A stretch of 64,000 nucleotides of DNA from Rhizorhabdus histidinilytica (GTDB lineage: Bacteria > Pseudomonadota > Alphaproteobacteria > Sphingomonadales > Sphingomonadaceae): NCBI RefSeq assembly GCF_900167915.1, contig NZ_FUYM01000011.1, positions 158,512 to 222,511 of the forward strand. Direction: 5' to 3'. Positions 25,488 to 34,037 of the stretch are shown piece after piece. A model generated the notes under the pieces. It worked only from the letters and a program-made list of their open reading frames with translations. It had not been told where the DNA came from and ran no database searches. How positions within the stretch are numbered: position 1 is the first letter of the stretch; each line of letters begins with the position of its first letter. A program made the translations under genes and the position numbers.

Positions 25488-26822
25488 ATGCGCGTGTCCA
25501 GATCGCCCACCGACGTGATCCGACAGTCGCCGATGAGCGTCTATCAATATGCGATCATCGCCCTGTGCGTGCTCAGCTACGCATCCGACGGGGTCGACGT
25601 CGTCACCCTGTCCTACGCCGCGCCGGCGCTGATGAAGGAATGGGGGATCTCGGCCGAGACCTTCGGCCTCGCCTATACGGCGACCCCGGTCGGGATCGCC
25701 GTCGGCTCCTTCTTCCTGTCGCCGCTCGCCGACAAGGTCGGCCGACGCACCCTCACCCTGTGGCTGCTCGGCTCGCTGGTGATCATGCTGTTCCTCACCG
25801 CGGTCAGCAGCTCGCTGCTGATGCTGGTGACGCTGCGGCTGCTGACCGGTGTCAGCCTCGGCGCGCTGGTCGTCTGCCTCAACGTGACGGTGTCGGAGTT
25901 CAGCAACGAGGAGCGGTCGAACCTGCTCGTCGGCATCCTCCACACCGGCTATTCGGCCGGCGGCATGGTGTGCGGCGCGCTCGCCGCGCTGCTGCTCGAG
26001 CCGCTCGGCTGGCGCGCGCTGTTCTTCGCCGCGGCCCTGCTCAGCGTCGTCAGTTTCGTGCTCAGCCTCTTCGTTCTCGCGGAATCGCCGATGTACCTCG
26101 TCGCGCGCCGCCCGGCGAACGCGCTCCAGCGGCTCAACGCGATCTTCCGCCGGATGAACAAGCCCGAGTTCGACAGCCTGCCGCCCGCACCCGAGACCGT
26201 GGCGGGCGGCCGCAAGGGCCGGACGATCATCCCGCGCGCTCTGTGGTTCGGCACCGGGCTGCTCTGCCTCGCCGGCTTCGTCTTCACGGTCAGCGGCGGT
26301 TTCATGGCAAGCTGGCGGCCCAAGCTGCTCGACATGGCGCAGATGACGATGACCTGGAACGGCATCGCGGGGGTCTGCACCCATGGCGCCGGCATCTTCG
26401 CGCACCTGTTCGTCGGCGCGCTCGCCCGCAAGGTGGGCGAGCGCAAGATCGCAGTGATCTTCCTGATCGGCATGGGGCTGGCCTTCACCCTGCTCGGGAT
26501 GGTGCCGGACGGTGCGATCGTGCCGCTGATCGTCGCATCGACCCTGTCGGGCTTCTTCAACGTCGGCGCCTTCACGGCGATCATCCTGGTGACTCTCAAC
26601 TATTACGACGCTTCGGTGCGCAGCGCCGGGCTCGGCATCATGCTCGGCTGTTCGCGGGTCGGCGGGATCGTCGGGCCGCTGCTCGGCGGCTTCGCGATCG
26701 GCGCGGGCTTCGGCCGCTTCTGGACATTGTTCCTGTTCGCGGTGATCCTGGCGATCCCGGTCGTCGCGGCGATCTACGCGCGGTCGCGCGCGACGGGCGC
26801 GCCGGTGCCGGCGCATGCATAG
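25488..26822 (+). CDS. MFS transporter
   Basis: 444 residues. The ATG at 25488 follows GGAGAGAG and is chosen over an earlier in-frame ATG lacking a site. The first helix carries SYASDGVDVVTLSYAAP, resembling the AAHS DGFD motif with Val at the third position. DKVGRRTLTL follows helix 2 and about twelve hydrophobic segments are visible. Position directly after a TonB receptor suggests that it moves the receptor's substrate across the inner membrane. Confidence 0.83.
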   Translation: MRVSRSPTDVIRQSPMSVYQYAIIALCVLSYASDGVDVVTLSYAAPALMKEWGISAETFGLAYTATPVGIAVGSFFLSPLADKVGRRTLTLWLLGSLVIMLFLTAVSSSLLMLVTLRLLTGVSLGALVVCLNVTVSEFSNEERSNLLVGILHTGYSAGGMVCGALAALLLEPLGWRALFFAAALLSVVSFVLSLFVLAESPMYLVARRPANALQRLNAIFRRMNKPEFDSLPPAPETVAGGRKGRTIIPRALWFGTGLLCLAGFVFTVSGGFMASWRPKLLDMAQMTMTWNGIAGVCTHGAGIFAHLFVGALARKVGERKIAVIFLIGMGLAFTLLGMVPDGAIVPLIVASTLSGFFNVGAFTAIILVTLNYYDASVRSAGLGIMLGCSRVGGIVGPLLGGFAIGAGFGRFWTLFLFAVILAIPVVAAIYARSRATGAPVPAHA

Positions 26823-26847
26823 CCGAGCTGTATCGCGAGGACATGGA

Positions 26848-27330
26848 ATGACGATCATGCTTCGGTCGAGCCTGGCCATCGCCGCCGGCCTGCTCGTCGC
26901 AACGACCGCTGCGGCGCAGACGGCGCGGCCCGCGCTCGACTATGCCAGCGCGGCGAAGATTCGCGACACCTGCCTCGACTGGGCGTCGAAGAACGGCAAG
27001 CGGATGACGGTTGCCGTGATGGACACGCACGGCATGCTCGTCGCCTATGCGCATATGGACGGCGCCTCCTACCAGGCGGGCGAGGTGGCGCGCTGGAAGG
27101 CGACGGCCGCCTCGCGTTTCGGCCGTTCGACCGCCGATCTCGCCAGGCTGAACCCGGCCGCCAACGTGCCCAATGTCGCGACGATCCCCGGTGGCCTGCC
27201 GATCTACACCTCCGCCGGCGTCGCGCTCGGCGGCGTCGGCGTGTCGGGCGGGAAGATCGACGAGGATGTCGCATGCGGCACCGCCGGGATCGCCGCCGCC
27301 GGCCTCAGCGCCGACAAGCCCGCATCCTGA
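26848..27330 (+). CDS. Exported GlcG/HbpS-like protein
   Basis: 160 residues. A short signal peptide (LRSSLAIAAGLLVATTAAAQ) is followed by a GlcG/HbpS-type domain: MTVAVMDTHGMLVAYAHMDGA near residues 52-72, then a Gly-rich segment GVSGGKIDEDVACGTAGI at the end. Members bind haem or small corrinoid-like ligands, or accompany catabolic operons without known activity. It sits 25 bases after the MFS gene and 5 bases before the SDR, so it is operonic. A periplasmic binding or scavenging role is inferred. Confidence 0.75.
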   Translation: MTIMLRSSLAIAAGLLVATTAAAQTARPALDYASAAKIRDTCLDWASKNGKRMTVAVMDTHGMLVAYAHMDGASYQAGEVARWKATAASRFGRSTADLARLNPAANVPNVATIPGGLPIYTSAGVALGGVGVSGGKIDEDVACGTAGIAAAGLSADKPAS

Positions 27331-27335
27331 CCGGA

Positions 27336-28067
27336 ATGGGCATCCTGCGGGATCGGGTCGCGCTCGTCACCGGCGCCAGTTCCGGAATCGGCGAGGCATG
27401 CGCCTTCGCCTTCGCGGCCAGGGGCGCGAAGCTGGTGCTCGCCGCACGGCGCGCCGACCGGCTCGATACGCTCGCGACGCGGCTGGCGGCGGCGGGCACG
27501 GAAGCGCTGGCGGTCGCGACCGACGTCACCGACGAAAGCTCGGTCGAGCGGCTGTTCGCCGCTGCCATGGAGCGGTTCGGGCGGGTCGACGTGCTGGTCA
27601 ACAATGCCGGCATCGCCGACAGCACGCCGGCCGACGCGCTGGAACTGGCGCTGTGGCACAAGGTGATCGACACCAACCTGACCTCGGCCTTCCTCTGCGC
27701 GCGCGCCGCGATCCGCATCATGAAGCCGCAGGGCCATGGCCGGATCATCAATGTCGGCTCGATCTCCGCCCGCGTGCCGCGCGCGGACAGCCCGGCCTAT
27801 ACCGCCAGCAAATGGGGGCTCGACGGGCTCACCCGCGCGCTGGCGATCGACGGCCGCGCACACAATATCGCGGTCTCGGTCATGCACCCCGGCATCGTCG
27901 CGACCGAGCTGGGCGGGGGCGCCGCCGCTAGTCGGCCCGCCGAGCTGACCGCCGCGCCCGAGGACATCGCCGAGGTGATCGTCCACATGGCCGACATGCC
28001 CGACCACCTCAATTTCTACGAGGCGCTGGTCGTCCAGAACAAGATTCCGTTCCTGGGACGAGGGTAG
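27336..28067 (+). CDS. Short-chain dehydrogenase/reductase
   Basis: 243 residues starting MGILRDRVALVTGASSGIGE: the TGxxxGIG cofactor motif is at residues 13-20. NNAG appears near 90, a Ser in NVGSISA near 143 and YTASK (catalytic Tyr and Lys) near 157. An Arg-rich AARR after the second strand suggests NADP(H). It is the last gene of the TonB receptor-MFS-GlcG-SDR operon, with a start six bases after the GlcG-like stop. The oxidised substrate is unknown. Confidence 0.87.
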   Translation: MGILRDRVALVTGASSGIGEACAFAFAARGAKLVLAARRADRLDTLATRLAAAGTEALAVATDVTDESSVERLFAAAMERFGRVDVLVNNAGIADSTPADALELALWHKVIDTNLTSAFLCARAAIRIMKPQGHGRIINVGSISARVPRADSPAYTASKWGLDGLTRALAIDGRAHNIAVSVMHPGIVATELGGGAAASRPAELTAAPEDIAEVIVHMADMPDHLNFYEALVVQNKIPFLGRG

Positions 28068-28102
28068 CCACCGCCTTTCCCAGAGCCCGATGGACCAGGA
28101 GC

Positions 28103-28492
28103 TCAGTAGGCGTCGATCTCCTTCAGCGCCTCGGCGGCGAGCTGCCAGCTCTCCACGCCCCCGGCCACGCCGATGTAGAGCGTCGTCTGGAGCAGCACCT
28201 CGCGGATGTCGTCCTTGGTGGCGCCGTTGGCGATCGCGCATTTGACGAGGCGCTTCAGCGGGGTGTGGCGATTGAGCGCGGCGCAGATCGCCATGGTGAT
28301 CAGGCTGCGCTCGCGCAGCGTCAGGCCCGGCCGGGTCCAGGTCTCGCCGAAGCAGGCGGACGTGACGTAGTTTTCCAGGGGCTCGTGGAAGTCGTCGGCG
28401 GCGTCGAGCCGCTCGACGCTTGCCGCGCCGAACAGCGCCTTGCGCATCTCGCGGCCGGCCTGAAAGGCGGGATCGTCGTGCTTCAATGCCAT
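28103..28492 (-). CDS. Carboxymuconolactone decarboxylase family protein
   Basis: 129 residues. Family features are LRERSLITMAICAALNRHTPLKRLVKCAIANG (shown as a landmark of the central helices; residues about 60-90) and LLQTTLYIGVAGGVESW. It resembles gamma-carboxymuconolactone decarboxylases more than the two 108-112 residue CMD proteins in this window. It ends a leftward operon after the esterase, with 8 bases between them. It may decarboxylate a ring-cleavage product or act as a helper protein. Confidence 0.8.
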   Translation of the reverse strand: MALKHDDPAFQAGREMRKALFGAASVERLDAADDFHEPLENYVTSACFGETWTRPGLTLRERSLITMAICAALNRHTPLKRLVKCAIANGATKDDIREVLLQTTLYIGVAGGVESWQLAAEALKEIDAY

Positions 28493-28500
28493 GGTCTTTC

Positions 28501-29436
28501 CTATGTCCGGAGGATGGTTCGGATCGATGTGCCGAGCCGCGTCATCTCGTCGCGCGCGGGGGCGGAGAAACGCAGTGCGCGGAGGAAGCCGTGCGGCATC
28601 GCCGGGGCGGTGCGCGTTTCGACGGCGACACCCGCCGCGCGCAGCCGGCCGGCATAGTCGTCGCCCTCCTCACGCATTGGATCGAGCGCGGCGCCGAGGA
28701 GGATCGCGGGCGGGAGGCCCGACAGGTCGGCGCAGCGCAGCGGCGCGGGGAGGCCGACCGGGTCGCGTGCATCGCACTCGTGCCAAGTGTGGAGCATCGC
28801 CTCGATGACGGGCCAGCTCAGCACCGGGTCCTCCGCGGTGCGGTGCGCTTCGCGCGCGACGAGGTCGAACATGCCGTAGATCAGCACCTGGGCGGCGATT
28901 GCCGGGCCGCCCCGGTCGCGCGTCAGGATCGATAGCTGTGCTGCGATGAAGGCGCCCGCGCTGTCGCCGGCGACGCCGATCCGCGCGGGATCGATGCGCA
29001 GCTCCTCGGGCATGGCGTGCGCCCAGCCGAGCACCCCGAAACATTCGTCGATGATGGCGCGCGGCGTCGCCTCGGGCAGGCGGCTGTAATGCACGCTGAT
29101 CACCGTCGCGCCGCTCGCCTCGGCCAGCCCCATCGCCAGCGGCTCATAGCTTTCGATGCTGCCGATGGTGAAGCCGCCGCCGTGGAAATAGACGAGCGCG
29201 GCTTGCGCTCCGTCTCCCGCCGGGCGGTAGATCCTGATCGGCGTCTCGCGGCCCTGGCCGACGACGAAGCTGGTCGCGACCGCCATCCCCTCGGGCCGGG
29301 GGATGGCGATGCGGTCTGCATGGCGATCGGCGAGCAGCCGCGCTGTTTCCAGCGGCGGCCGTTCTCCTGGCGGCGTCAGCCGCACCGCCGCGATATAGTC
29401 GGCGATCCCGTCGGCGAGGGTGGGGCCCGCCGGCAC
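28501..29436 (-). CDS. Alpha/beta hydrolase (hormone-sensitive lipase family esterase)
   Basis: About 311 residues from the GTG at 29436, two bases after the stop of the preceding MetE-like gene. The frame stays open further upstream, but that part overlaps the MetE-like coding region and has no family similarity, so the GTG start is inferred. VYFHGGGFTIGS gives the HGGG oxyanion motif, GVAGDSAGAFI the GDSAG nucleophile, and DPMREEGDDYA and PHGFLR the Asp and His. It probably hydrolyses an ester or lactone substrate of the pathway. Confidence 0.85.
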   Translation of the reverse strand: MPAGPTLADGIADYIAAVRLTPPGERPPLETARLLADRHADRIAIPRPEGMAVATSFVVGQGRETPIRIYRPAGDGAQAALVYFHGGGFTIGSIESYEPLAMGLAEASGATVISVHYSRLPEATPRAIIDECFGVLGWAHAMPEELRIDPARIGVAGDSAGAFIAAQLSILTRDRGGPAIAAQVLIYGMFDLVAREAHRTAEDPVLSWPVIEAMLHTWHECDARDPVGLPAPLRCADLSGLPPAILLGAALDPMREEGDDYAGRLRAAGVAVETRTAPAMPHGFLRALRFSAPARDEMTRLGTSIRTILRT

Positions 29437-29438
29437 CG

Positions 29439-30647
29439 TCAGGCCCAGAGGCGTTGCGATGCGAGCCTTGCGCCTTCGACCAGCGCAGACAGCTTGGCCC
29501 ACTGCACCTCGGGATGGACGCGCGCCATGTTCCAGCCTTGCGAGAAGCCGCAGTCGGTGCCCGCGATCACATTCTCGCGGCCGACGACGCTCGCATAATT
29601 CTCGATCCGCCAGGCGACCAGTTCGGGATGCTCGACGACGTTGGTCTGGTGGCTGATCACGCCGGGAACGAGGATCTTGCCGTCGGGCAGCTTCACGTCC
29701 TTCCACACCATCCATTCATGCTCGTGGCGCGGATTGGCACCCTCGATCACATAGGCCTGCGCCTTGATCTTCAGGATGATGTCGATCACCTCGCGCAGCG
29801 GCACGTCCGTCGTGTGGGGCGTGTTCATCGATCCCCAGCACATATGGTAGCGGACCCGGTCCTCCGGGATGCCGCGCAGTGCATGGTTATAGGCCTCGAC
29901 CTGCCGTTCGGAGGCGCGGCGCAGGTCTTCCGGCGTCGGGTTGGGGTTGCCGGGCAACACCTGGTTGCGGGCCGGCAGGCCGAGGTCGAGCTGGACGACG
30001 AAGCCCGCATCGACGATCGCCTTATACTCCTCGTGCATCGCATCGGCGAGTGCATAGAGATAAGCGGATTCGCTCTCATAGACCTCGCCCGCATCGGCAT
30101 CGTCGCGCGCCGGGGTGGCGGAGGGCATAAACGCCTCGACGAAGTCCTTGCCTTCCAGCGCCGCCTTGTAGTTGTCGAGATCGCGCTGGAGCGCGGCCTG
30201 TCCGACATAGGTGATCGGGGCGGCGACGCGGACCCGGGTCGGCGGGGTCTTCGCGGCCTTCTGCGTCTTCTCCGCATCGAGTTCGGGCGGCATCCACATC
30301 GTCTTGTACATGCCGTTATACTGCTTCATGAACCCCGGGAATTCCTCCTGGAGCATCGCGTAATAGGGGCCCTTCTGCTCGGGCGGGACCTTCTCCAGTC
30401 CACCGAGCCGCTCGACCACATAATTGTGGAAGCTGGGCTTGGATATCTCGCCGTCGCTCGGGATGTCGATGCCGATCTCGGCCTGCTTCGCGACGACGTC
30501 GGCGACACCCTGCGTCACATGCGCCTGGAAGGCGGCTTCGTCGACGGGCTCGCCCAGCGTCTTCGCCATCATGTCGCGAAGGACGGGAAGAGGGCGGATC
30601 AGACTCCCCACATGGGTCGTCAATATGCGTTCGGTGCTGCGCCTCAC
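29439..30647 (-). CDS. Short MetE-like (cobalamin-independent methionine synthase family) protein
   Basis: 402 residues, beginning MRRSTERILTTHVGSLIRP. It has only the C-terminal TIM-barrel half of MetE; full MetE is about 750 residues. Zinc-site-like segments YHMCWGSMNTPH and VIAGTDCGFSQGWNM each supply a Cys. The protein lacks the N-terminal substrate-binding domain. The MetE fold also includes core methionine synthases and epoxyalkane:CoM transferases, so thiol alkylation by another donor is possible. It starts an operon with an esterase and CMD protein. A related protein with the same opening is at 34038-35249. Confidence 0.75.
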   Translation of the reverse strand: MRRSTERILTTHVGSLIRPLPVLRDMMAKTLGEPVDEAAFQAHVTQGVADVVAKQAEIGIDIPSDGEISKPSFHNYVVERLGGLEKVPPEQKGPYYAMLQEEFPGFMKQYNGMYKTMWMPPELDAEKTQKAAKTPPTRVRVAAPITYVGQAALQRDLDNYKAALEGKDFVEAFMPSATPARDDADAGEVYESESAYLYALADAMHEEYKAIVDAGFVVQLDLGLPARNQVLPGNPNPTPEDLRRASERQVEAYNHALRGIPEDRVRYHMCWGSMNTPHTTDVPLREVIDIILKIKAQAYVIEGANPRHEHEWMVWKDVKLPDGKILVPGVISHQTNVVEHPELVAWRIENYASVVGRENVIAGTDCGFSQGWNMARVHPEVQWAKLSALVEGARLASQRLWA

Positions 30648-30704
30648 ATCATCTCCTATGCTAATTGCTGGTCCGGACGCCGTGGCGAAACGGCGCTCGA
30701 ATGA

Positions 30705-30718
30705 AAGCTTGGCTTATA
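30705..30718. promoter_or_regulatory. Repeated promoter motif AAGCTTGGCTTATA
   Basis: This 14-mer lies in the 170-base divergent region between the MetE-like and aldolase genes, 100 bases before the aldolase start. It is identical to 15051-15064, which lies just upstream of the cupin gene. Both copies are in promoter regions of catabolic operons in GC-rich DNA, so a shared regulator site is possible; chance repetition cannot be excluded. Confidence 0.3.
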
Positions 30719-30817
30719 AGAATATTGATGCCATGTTGAATGGCGTTTGTAAATAGCGACTCTTGGAAACGGGATTCAGCCGTTTTCGAGGAGCGACGGA
30801 GGGATTGGGGAGAGGCG

Positions 30818-31588
30818 ATGTTCAATGCCGCGATGAAGCACAAGCTGGAGGCGGGCGAGGTCGTGTTCGGCAGCTTCTTCAAATTCGATTCGGCGCCGAT
30901 GGCCGAGCTGTTCGGCCTGTCGGGATTCGACTTCCTGATCATCGACGCCGAGCATGGCTGCTATACCCATGCCGGGATCGAGAATATCGTCCGTACCTGC
31001 GAGCTGGTGGGGATGAGCAGCGTGGTGCGCACGCCCGACGCCGCCGAGGCCAATATCCTCCACGTCCTCGACAGTGGCGCCAGCGGCATCCAGGTCCCCT
31101 CGCTCAAGAGCGCGGCCGAGGTGCGCGAGGTGATCGCCCGGGCCAAATATTGGCCGATCGGCGAGCGCGGATCGGCGCGCGGCTGCCGCGCCGCCGCCTA
31201 TGGCCTGTCGGGCGCCGACTATGAGGCGCGCGCCAACCGCGACACGCTGGTCTCGGTGCATGTCGAGAACAAGGAGATGGTCGCGGACGTCGAGGCGTTG
31301 TGCACGGTCGAGCATCTCGATGTGCTGTTCATCGGGCCCGGCGACCTCAGCCAGTCGCTCGGCCATCCGGGCAATGCCGGACATCCCGACGTGGTCGCCG
31401 CGATCGATCGGGTGATCGAGGTGGCCGCCGGCCGCAAGCATATCGGCACGGTCGTCAGCAATGCCGAGCAGCTCAGGGCCTATGTCGAGCGCGGCGTGAA
31501 ATATATTGCCTGGCAGTCCGACCTCGTCATGGTCCGCAACATGCTCAAGGCCGCGGTCGCGAACTTCGCGCCCTATCGCGCGGCGTGA
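30818..31588 (+). CDS. HpcH/HpaI aldolase/citrate lyase family protein
   Basis: 256 residues from MFNAAMKHKLEAGEVVFGSF, with GGGGAGAGG before the ATG at 30818. The metal and substrate motifs of class II pyruvate aldolases are present: FLIIDAEHGCY, VVRTPDAAEANILHVLDSGA, a Gln/Val-rich IQVPSLKSA, RGSARGCRAAAYG and LDVLFIGPGDLSQSLG. Such enzymes cleave 4-hydroxy-2-oxo acids to pyruvate and an aldehyde, the usual last step of meta-cleavage routes. It heads an operon with a CMD protein and an AAHS transporter. Confidence 0.87.
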   Translation: MFNAAMKHKLEAGEVVFGSFFKFDSAPMAELFGLSGFDFLIIDAEHGCYTHAGIENIVRTCELVGMSSVVRTPDAAEANILHVLDSGASGIQVPSLKSAAEVREVIARAKYWPIGERGSARGCRAAAYGLSGADYEARANRDTLVSVHVENKEMVADVEALCTVEHLDVLFIGPGDLSQSLGHPGNAGHPDVVAAIDRVIEVAAGRKHIGTVVSNAEQLRAYVERGVKYIAWQSDLVMVRNMLKAAVANFAPYRAA

Positions 31589-31607
31589 CCAGAGGAGAGG
31601 TGAGGCG

Positions 31608-31946
31608 ATGAAGCGACCGGCAGGCGGGCGGGGCAAGGAGCTGGCGGCGGTGGCGCCGCTGCTCGACGAGATCACCGAGGACGTCCTCTATGGCAAGGTG
31701 TGGGAGCGGCCCGAGCTGTCGCCGCGCGACCGCAGCCTGATCACCATCACCTGCCTGGTCGCGCTCGGCCGCGACCAGGCGCAGGGCCATATGGAATACG
31801 GCATCGAGAACGGCCTGACGGTCGAGGAGATCGGCGAGGCGATCGCCCACATCGCCTTCTACGCGGGCTGGCCGGTGGCGGTCAGCGCCGCCCGCAAGCT
31901 GAAGACGATCGTCGACGCGCGCGATGCCGCGCAAGGCAAGGAATAG
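31608..31946 (+). CDS. Carboxymuconolactone decarboxylase family protein
   Basis: 112 residues, with GAGGAGAGGTGAGG before the ATG. It starts MKRPAGGRGKELAAVAP and contains SPRDRSLITITCLVALGRDQ and IAHIAFYAGWPVAVSAARKL. It is clearly paralogous to the protein at 11476-11802 in both length and opening, so the two may act in parallel branches or bind related intermediates. It sits 19 bases after the aldolase. Confidence 0.82.
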   Translation: MKRPAGGRGKELAAVAPLLDEITEDVLYGKVWERPELSPRDRSLITITCLVALGRDQAQGHMEYGIENGLTVEEIGEAIAHIAFYAGWPVAVSAARKLKTIVDARDAAQGKE

Positions 31947-31982
31947 CCGGCCGCGAACGGCCGCCGAAGGAGAGGATCGAGC

Positions 31983-33347
31983 ATGGCACAATCGGACGAG
32001 GCCGCACGAACGGGCCCGATCGATATCGAGAGCTTCCTGGACGGGGTGCAATTCTCGCCCTTCCACTTCCGCGTCATGCTGATCGGCGCGCTGGTGATGA
32101 TGGTCGACGGCTTTGACCTCGGCGTGCTGAGCTGGGTGCTGCCCAAGGTCTCCGACGATTTCGGGGTGACCCGCACCTCGCTGACCTGGGTGCTGTCGAC
32201 CCAGCAGGCGGGGATGGTGCTGGGAGCCTATCTGATCGCGCCGATCGCCGACCAGATCGGGCGCAAGCGGCTGCTGCTGCTCTGCCTGCTCGCGGTCTCG
32301 GCGAGCTGTTTCGTGACGATCTTCGTGAACAGCGTTCTGGCGCTCGCCATCTGCCGGCTCGTCACCGGCATGTTCGCCAGCGCGGTGATCGCCAACATGG
32401 TGGCGCTCGCCTCCGAGCTGGCGCCGGCGCGGCGGCGTTCGACGATGGTGACGATGGTGCTGGCGGGATCGATGCCGGGCGCGATCCTGGGATCGGCGAT
32501 GCAGGCCTTCCTGCTCAACCAGCATGGCTGGCACATCGCCTTCTGGATCGGCGCCGGGCTGCCTTTGCTGCTGTTGCCGGTCATGCTCTTCTTCCTGCCG
32601 GAAAGCCCGAAATTCCTGGCCGCCCGCAATCCTTCCGATCCACGCCTGCTGCGCACTCTGGAGGCGCTGGCGCCGGGGCAGGGAACGATCGAGCTCGCCC
32701 CGCCGCAGGCCCGCACGGCCAAGGGCGGCAGCGTGGCGTTGGTGCGCGAGCTGTTCGCGCCGGGCCTCGCCCTGCCGACGATCCTGCTGTGGCTGGCCTT
32801 CATCAGCTCGTTCGGCTTCATCAGCGCGGCGCTGTGGAAGACGACGGTGTTCCACGACCTGATCGGCCTCGACTGGAAGCAGGTCGGCATCACCACCGCG
32901 CTCGGCACCGGCTTCGGCGCTGTCGGCATGGTGACGATCGGGATGATGATCGACCGCTTCGGCTTCCGCGCGATCGTGCCGACCTATTTCGTGATCGCAT
33001 CGATGGCGGCGGTCGGCATGGCGCTGTTCGCTCCCGGATGGGGCATGTACGTCGCGCTCGCGATCAATGCGACGATGCAGCACGCCGCCCATGCCGGCCT
33101 CGCCTCGATCGCCTCGACGCTCTATCCGACCCGCAATCGCGCGACGGGGGTCGGCTGGGCCTATGGCGCGGGGCGGGCGGCGTCGATCGTCGGCCCGATG
33201 TACGGCGCGCTGGCGCTCGAACATCATTGGGGCGCGCTCGGCTATTTCTTCCTGCTCGCCGCGCCGCTGGCCTCGGCCGGGATCGTCATCTGGCTGTTGC
33301 TGACGGTCAAGCCGCTTGCCCGGGTCGGGCATGTGGCGGGGCATTAG
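31983..33347 (+). CDS. Aromatic acid:H+ symporter family MFS transporter
   Basis: 454 residues, with GGAGAGG before the ATG. The AAHS signature VDGFDLGVLSWVLP lies in helix 1 and DQIGRKRLLLL between helices 2 and 3. A second half-signature DRFGFRAIVP and the GWAYGAGRAASIVGP segment in the C-terminal half are typical of PcaK/BenK-like transporters. It likely imports an aromatic acid. It closes the aldolase-CMD-MFS operon; a hairpin follows. Confidence 0.87.
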   Translation: MAQSDEAARTGPIDIESFLDGVQFSPFHFRVMLIGALVMMVDGFDLGVLSWVLPKVSDDFGVTRTSLTWVLSTQQAGMVLGAYLIAPIADQIGRKRLLLLCLLAVSASCFVTIFVNSVLALAICRLVTGMFASAVIANMVALASELAPARRRSTMVTMVLAGSMPGAILGSAMQAFLLNQHGWHIAFWIGAGLPLLLLPVMLFFLPESPKFLAARNPSDPRLLRTLEALAPGQGTIELAPPQARTAKGGSVALVRELFAPGLALPTILLWLAFISSFGFISAALWKTTVFHDLIGLDWKQVGITTALGTGFGAVGMVTIGMMIDRFGFRAIVPTYFVIASMAAVGMALFAPGWGMYVALAINATMQHAAHAGLASIASTLYPTRNRATGVGWAYGAGRAASIVGPMYGALALEHHWGALGYFFLLAAPLASAGIVIWLLLTVKPLARVGHVAGH

Positions 33348-33365
33348 GCGGGTGACAGGCCGCCT

Positions 33366-33393
33366 CGTCATCCCGGTGGAGACCGGAATGACG
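33366..33393. terminator. Hairpin between convergent MFS and MarR genes
   Basis: CGTCATCCCGGT, a GGAG loop and ACCGGAATGACG form a 12-pair stem with one wobble. It lies between two convergent stops and could terminate both transcripts, although no clear T run follows. Sequences of this CGTCAT...ATGACG type also occur as dispersed intergenic repeats in alphaproteobacteria. Confidence 0.55.
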
Positions 33394-33422
33394 GGGAAAG
33401 GCTATAAGGCTATATTGCGGCC

Positions 33423-33947
33423 TCAGACGCGCTGGACGCCGGCGCGGCTATATTCCTCGGTGAATTCCTCGGCCTGGATCTCGGCGTCGCCCTGGTTGGG
33501 GGCGCTCAGCGATTCGAGCAGACGGGTGAGGAAGCCACGCAGCGCGTCCTGCTCGCCGGCGCCGAGCGGGGACATGATCTCGCGCTCCAGTGCGCGGCTG
33601 TCCTTCTGGCACTGGCGCAGGATATCCTCGCCCGCCGGGGTCAGCCGCAGTTCGAGGAGGCGCTTGTTGGTCGAGCTGACCTGCCGATCGATCAGCGCCT
33701 TGGTCTCGAGGATCGCGATCTGCTTGATCATCGTCTGCGGCTTCACGTCGTAGAGCCGCGCCAGCTCGGCCGAGCTGGTGCCGGGCTTGGACGAGAGCGT
33801 CGTCAGGATACGGAACTGGACCGCCGTGATGCCGAGCGGCTGGAACACCGATTCCAGCTGGACATAGGCCTTGTACTGGACCTGCTTGACGAGATGGAGG
33901 ATCGATGGCGGGTGGCGATCCTTCTTCGGGCGGGCGGCTTTGTCCAT
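33423..33947 (-). CDS. MarR family transcriptional regulator
   Basis: 174 residues. The winged helix-turn-helix runs from about residue 40: LGITAVQFRILTTLSSKPG, SAELARLYDVKPQTMIKQIAILE as recognition region and KRLLELRLTPAGEDIL as wing. MarR proteins usually repress catabolic operons and release DNA on binding an aromatic acid or its CoA ester; in SYK-6 the fer genes are under such a regulator (FerC). It is the last gene after the NHL and MetE-like genes, 90 bases downstream, and is convergent with the MFS gene. Its targets are probably within this cluster. Confidence 0.87.
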   Translation of the reverse strand: MDKAARPKKDRHPPSILHLVKQVQYKAYVQLESVFQPLGITAVQFRILTTLSSKPGTSSAELARLYDVKPQTMIKQIAILETKALIDRQVSSTNKRLLELRLTPAGEDILRQCQKDSRALEREIMSPLGAGEQDALRGFLTRLLESLSAPNQGDAEIQAEEFTEEYSRAGVQRV

Positions 33948-34037
33948 GACCCTTACTGTCCGATCGAAGGCGGCATGTCCAGCATCGACAGGCCCGGAAA
34001 ATGGGGCGCCCGCACCGCGGACGCCCCGCGCGACGAG

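Noticed and set aside
29437..29715. Upstream extension of the esterase reading frame
   Set aside because: The frame is open but lies entirely inside the MetE-like gene, is Arg-rich and has no similarity to esterases, so the GTG at 29436 was taken as start.
31545..33371. 608-codon open frame opposite the CMD-MFS genes
   Set aside because: The translation is a charged, His/Arg/Asp-rich shadow, while the plus-strand AAHS transporter has full signatures.
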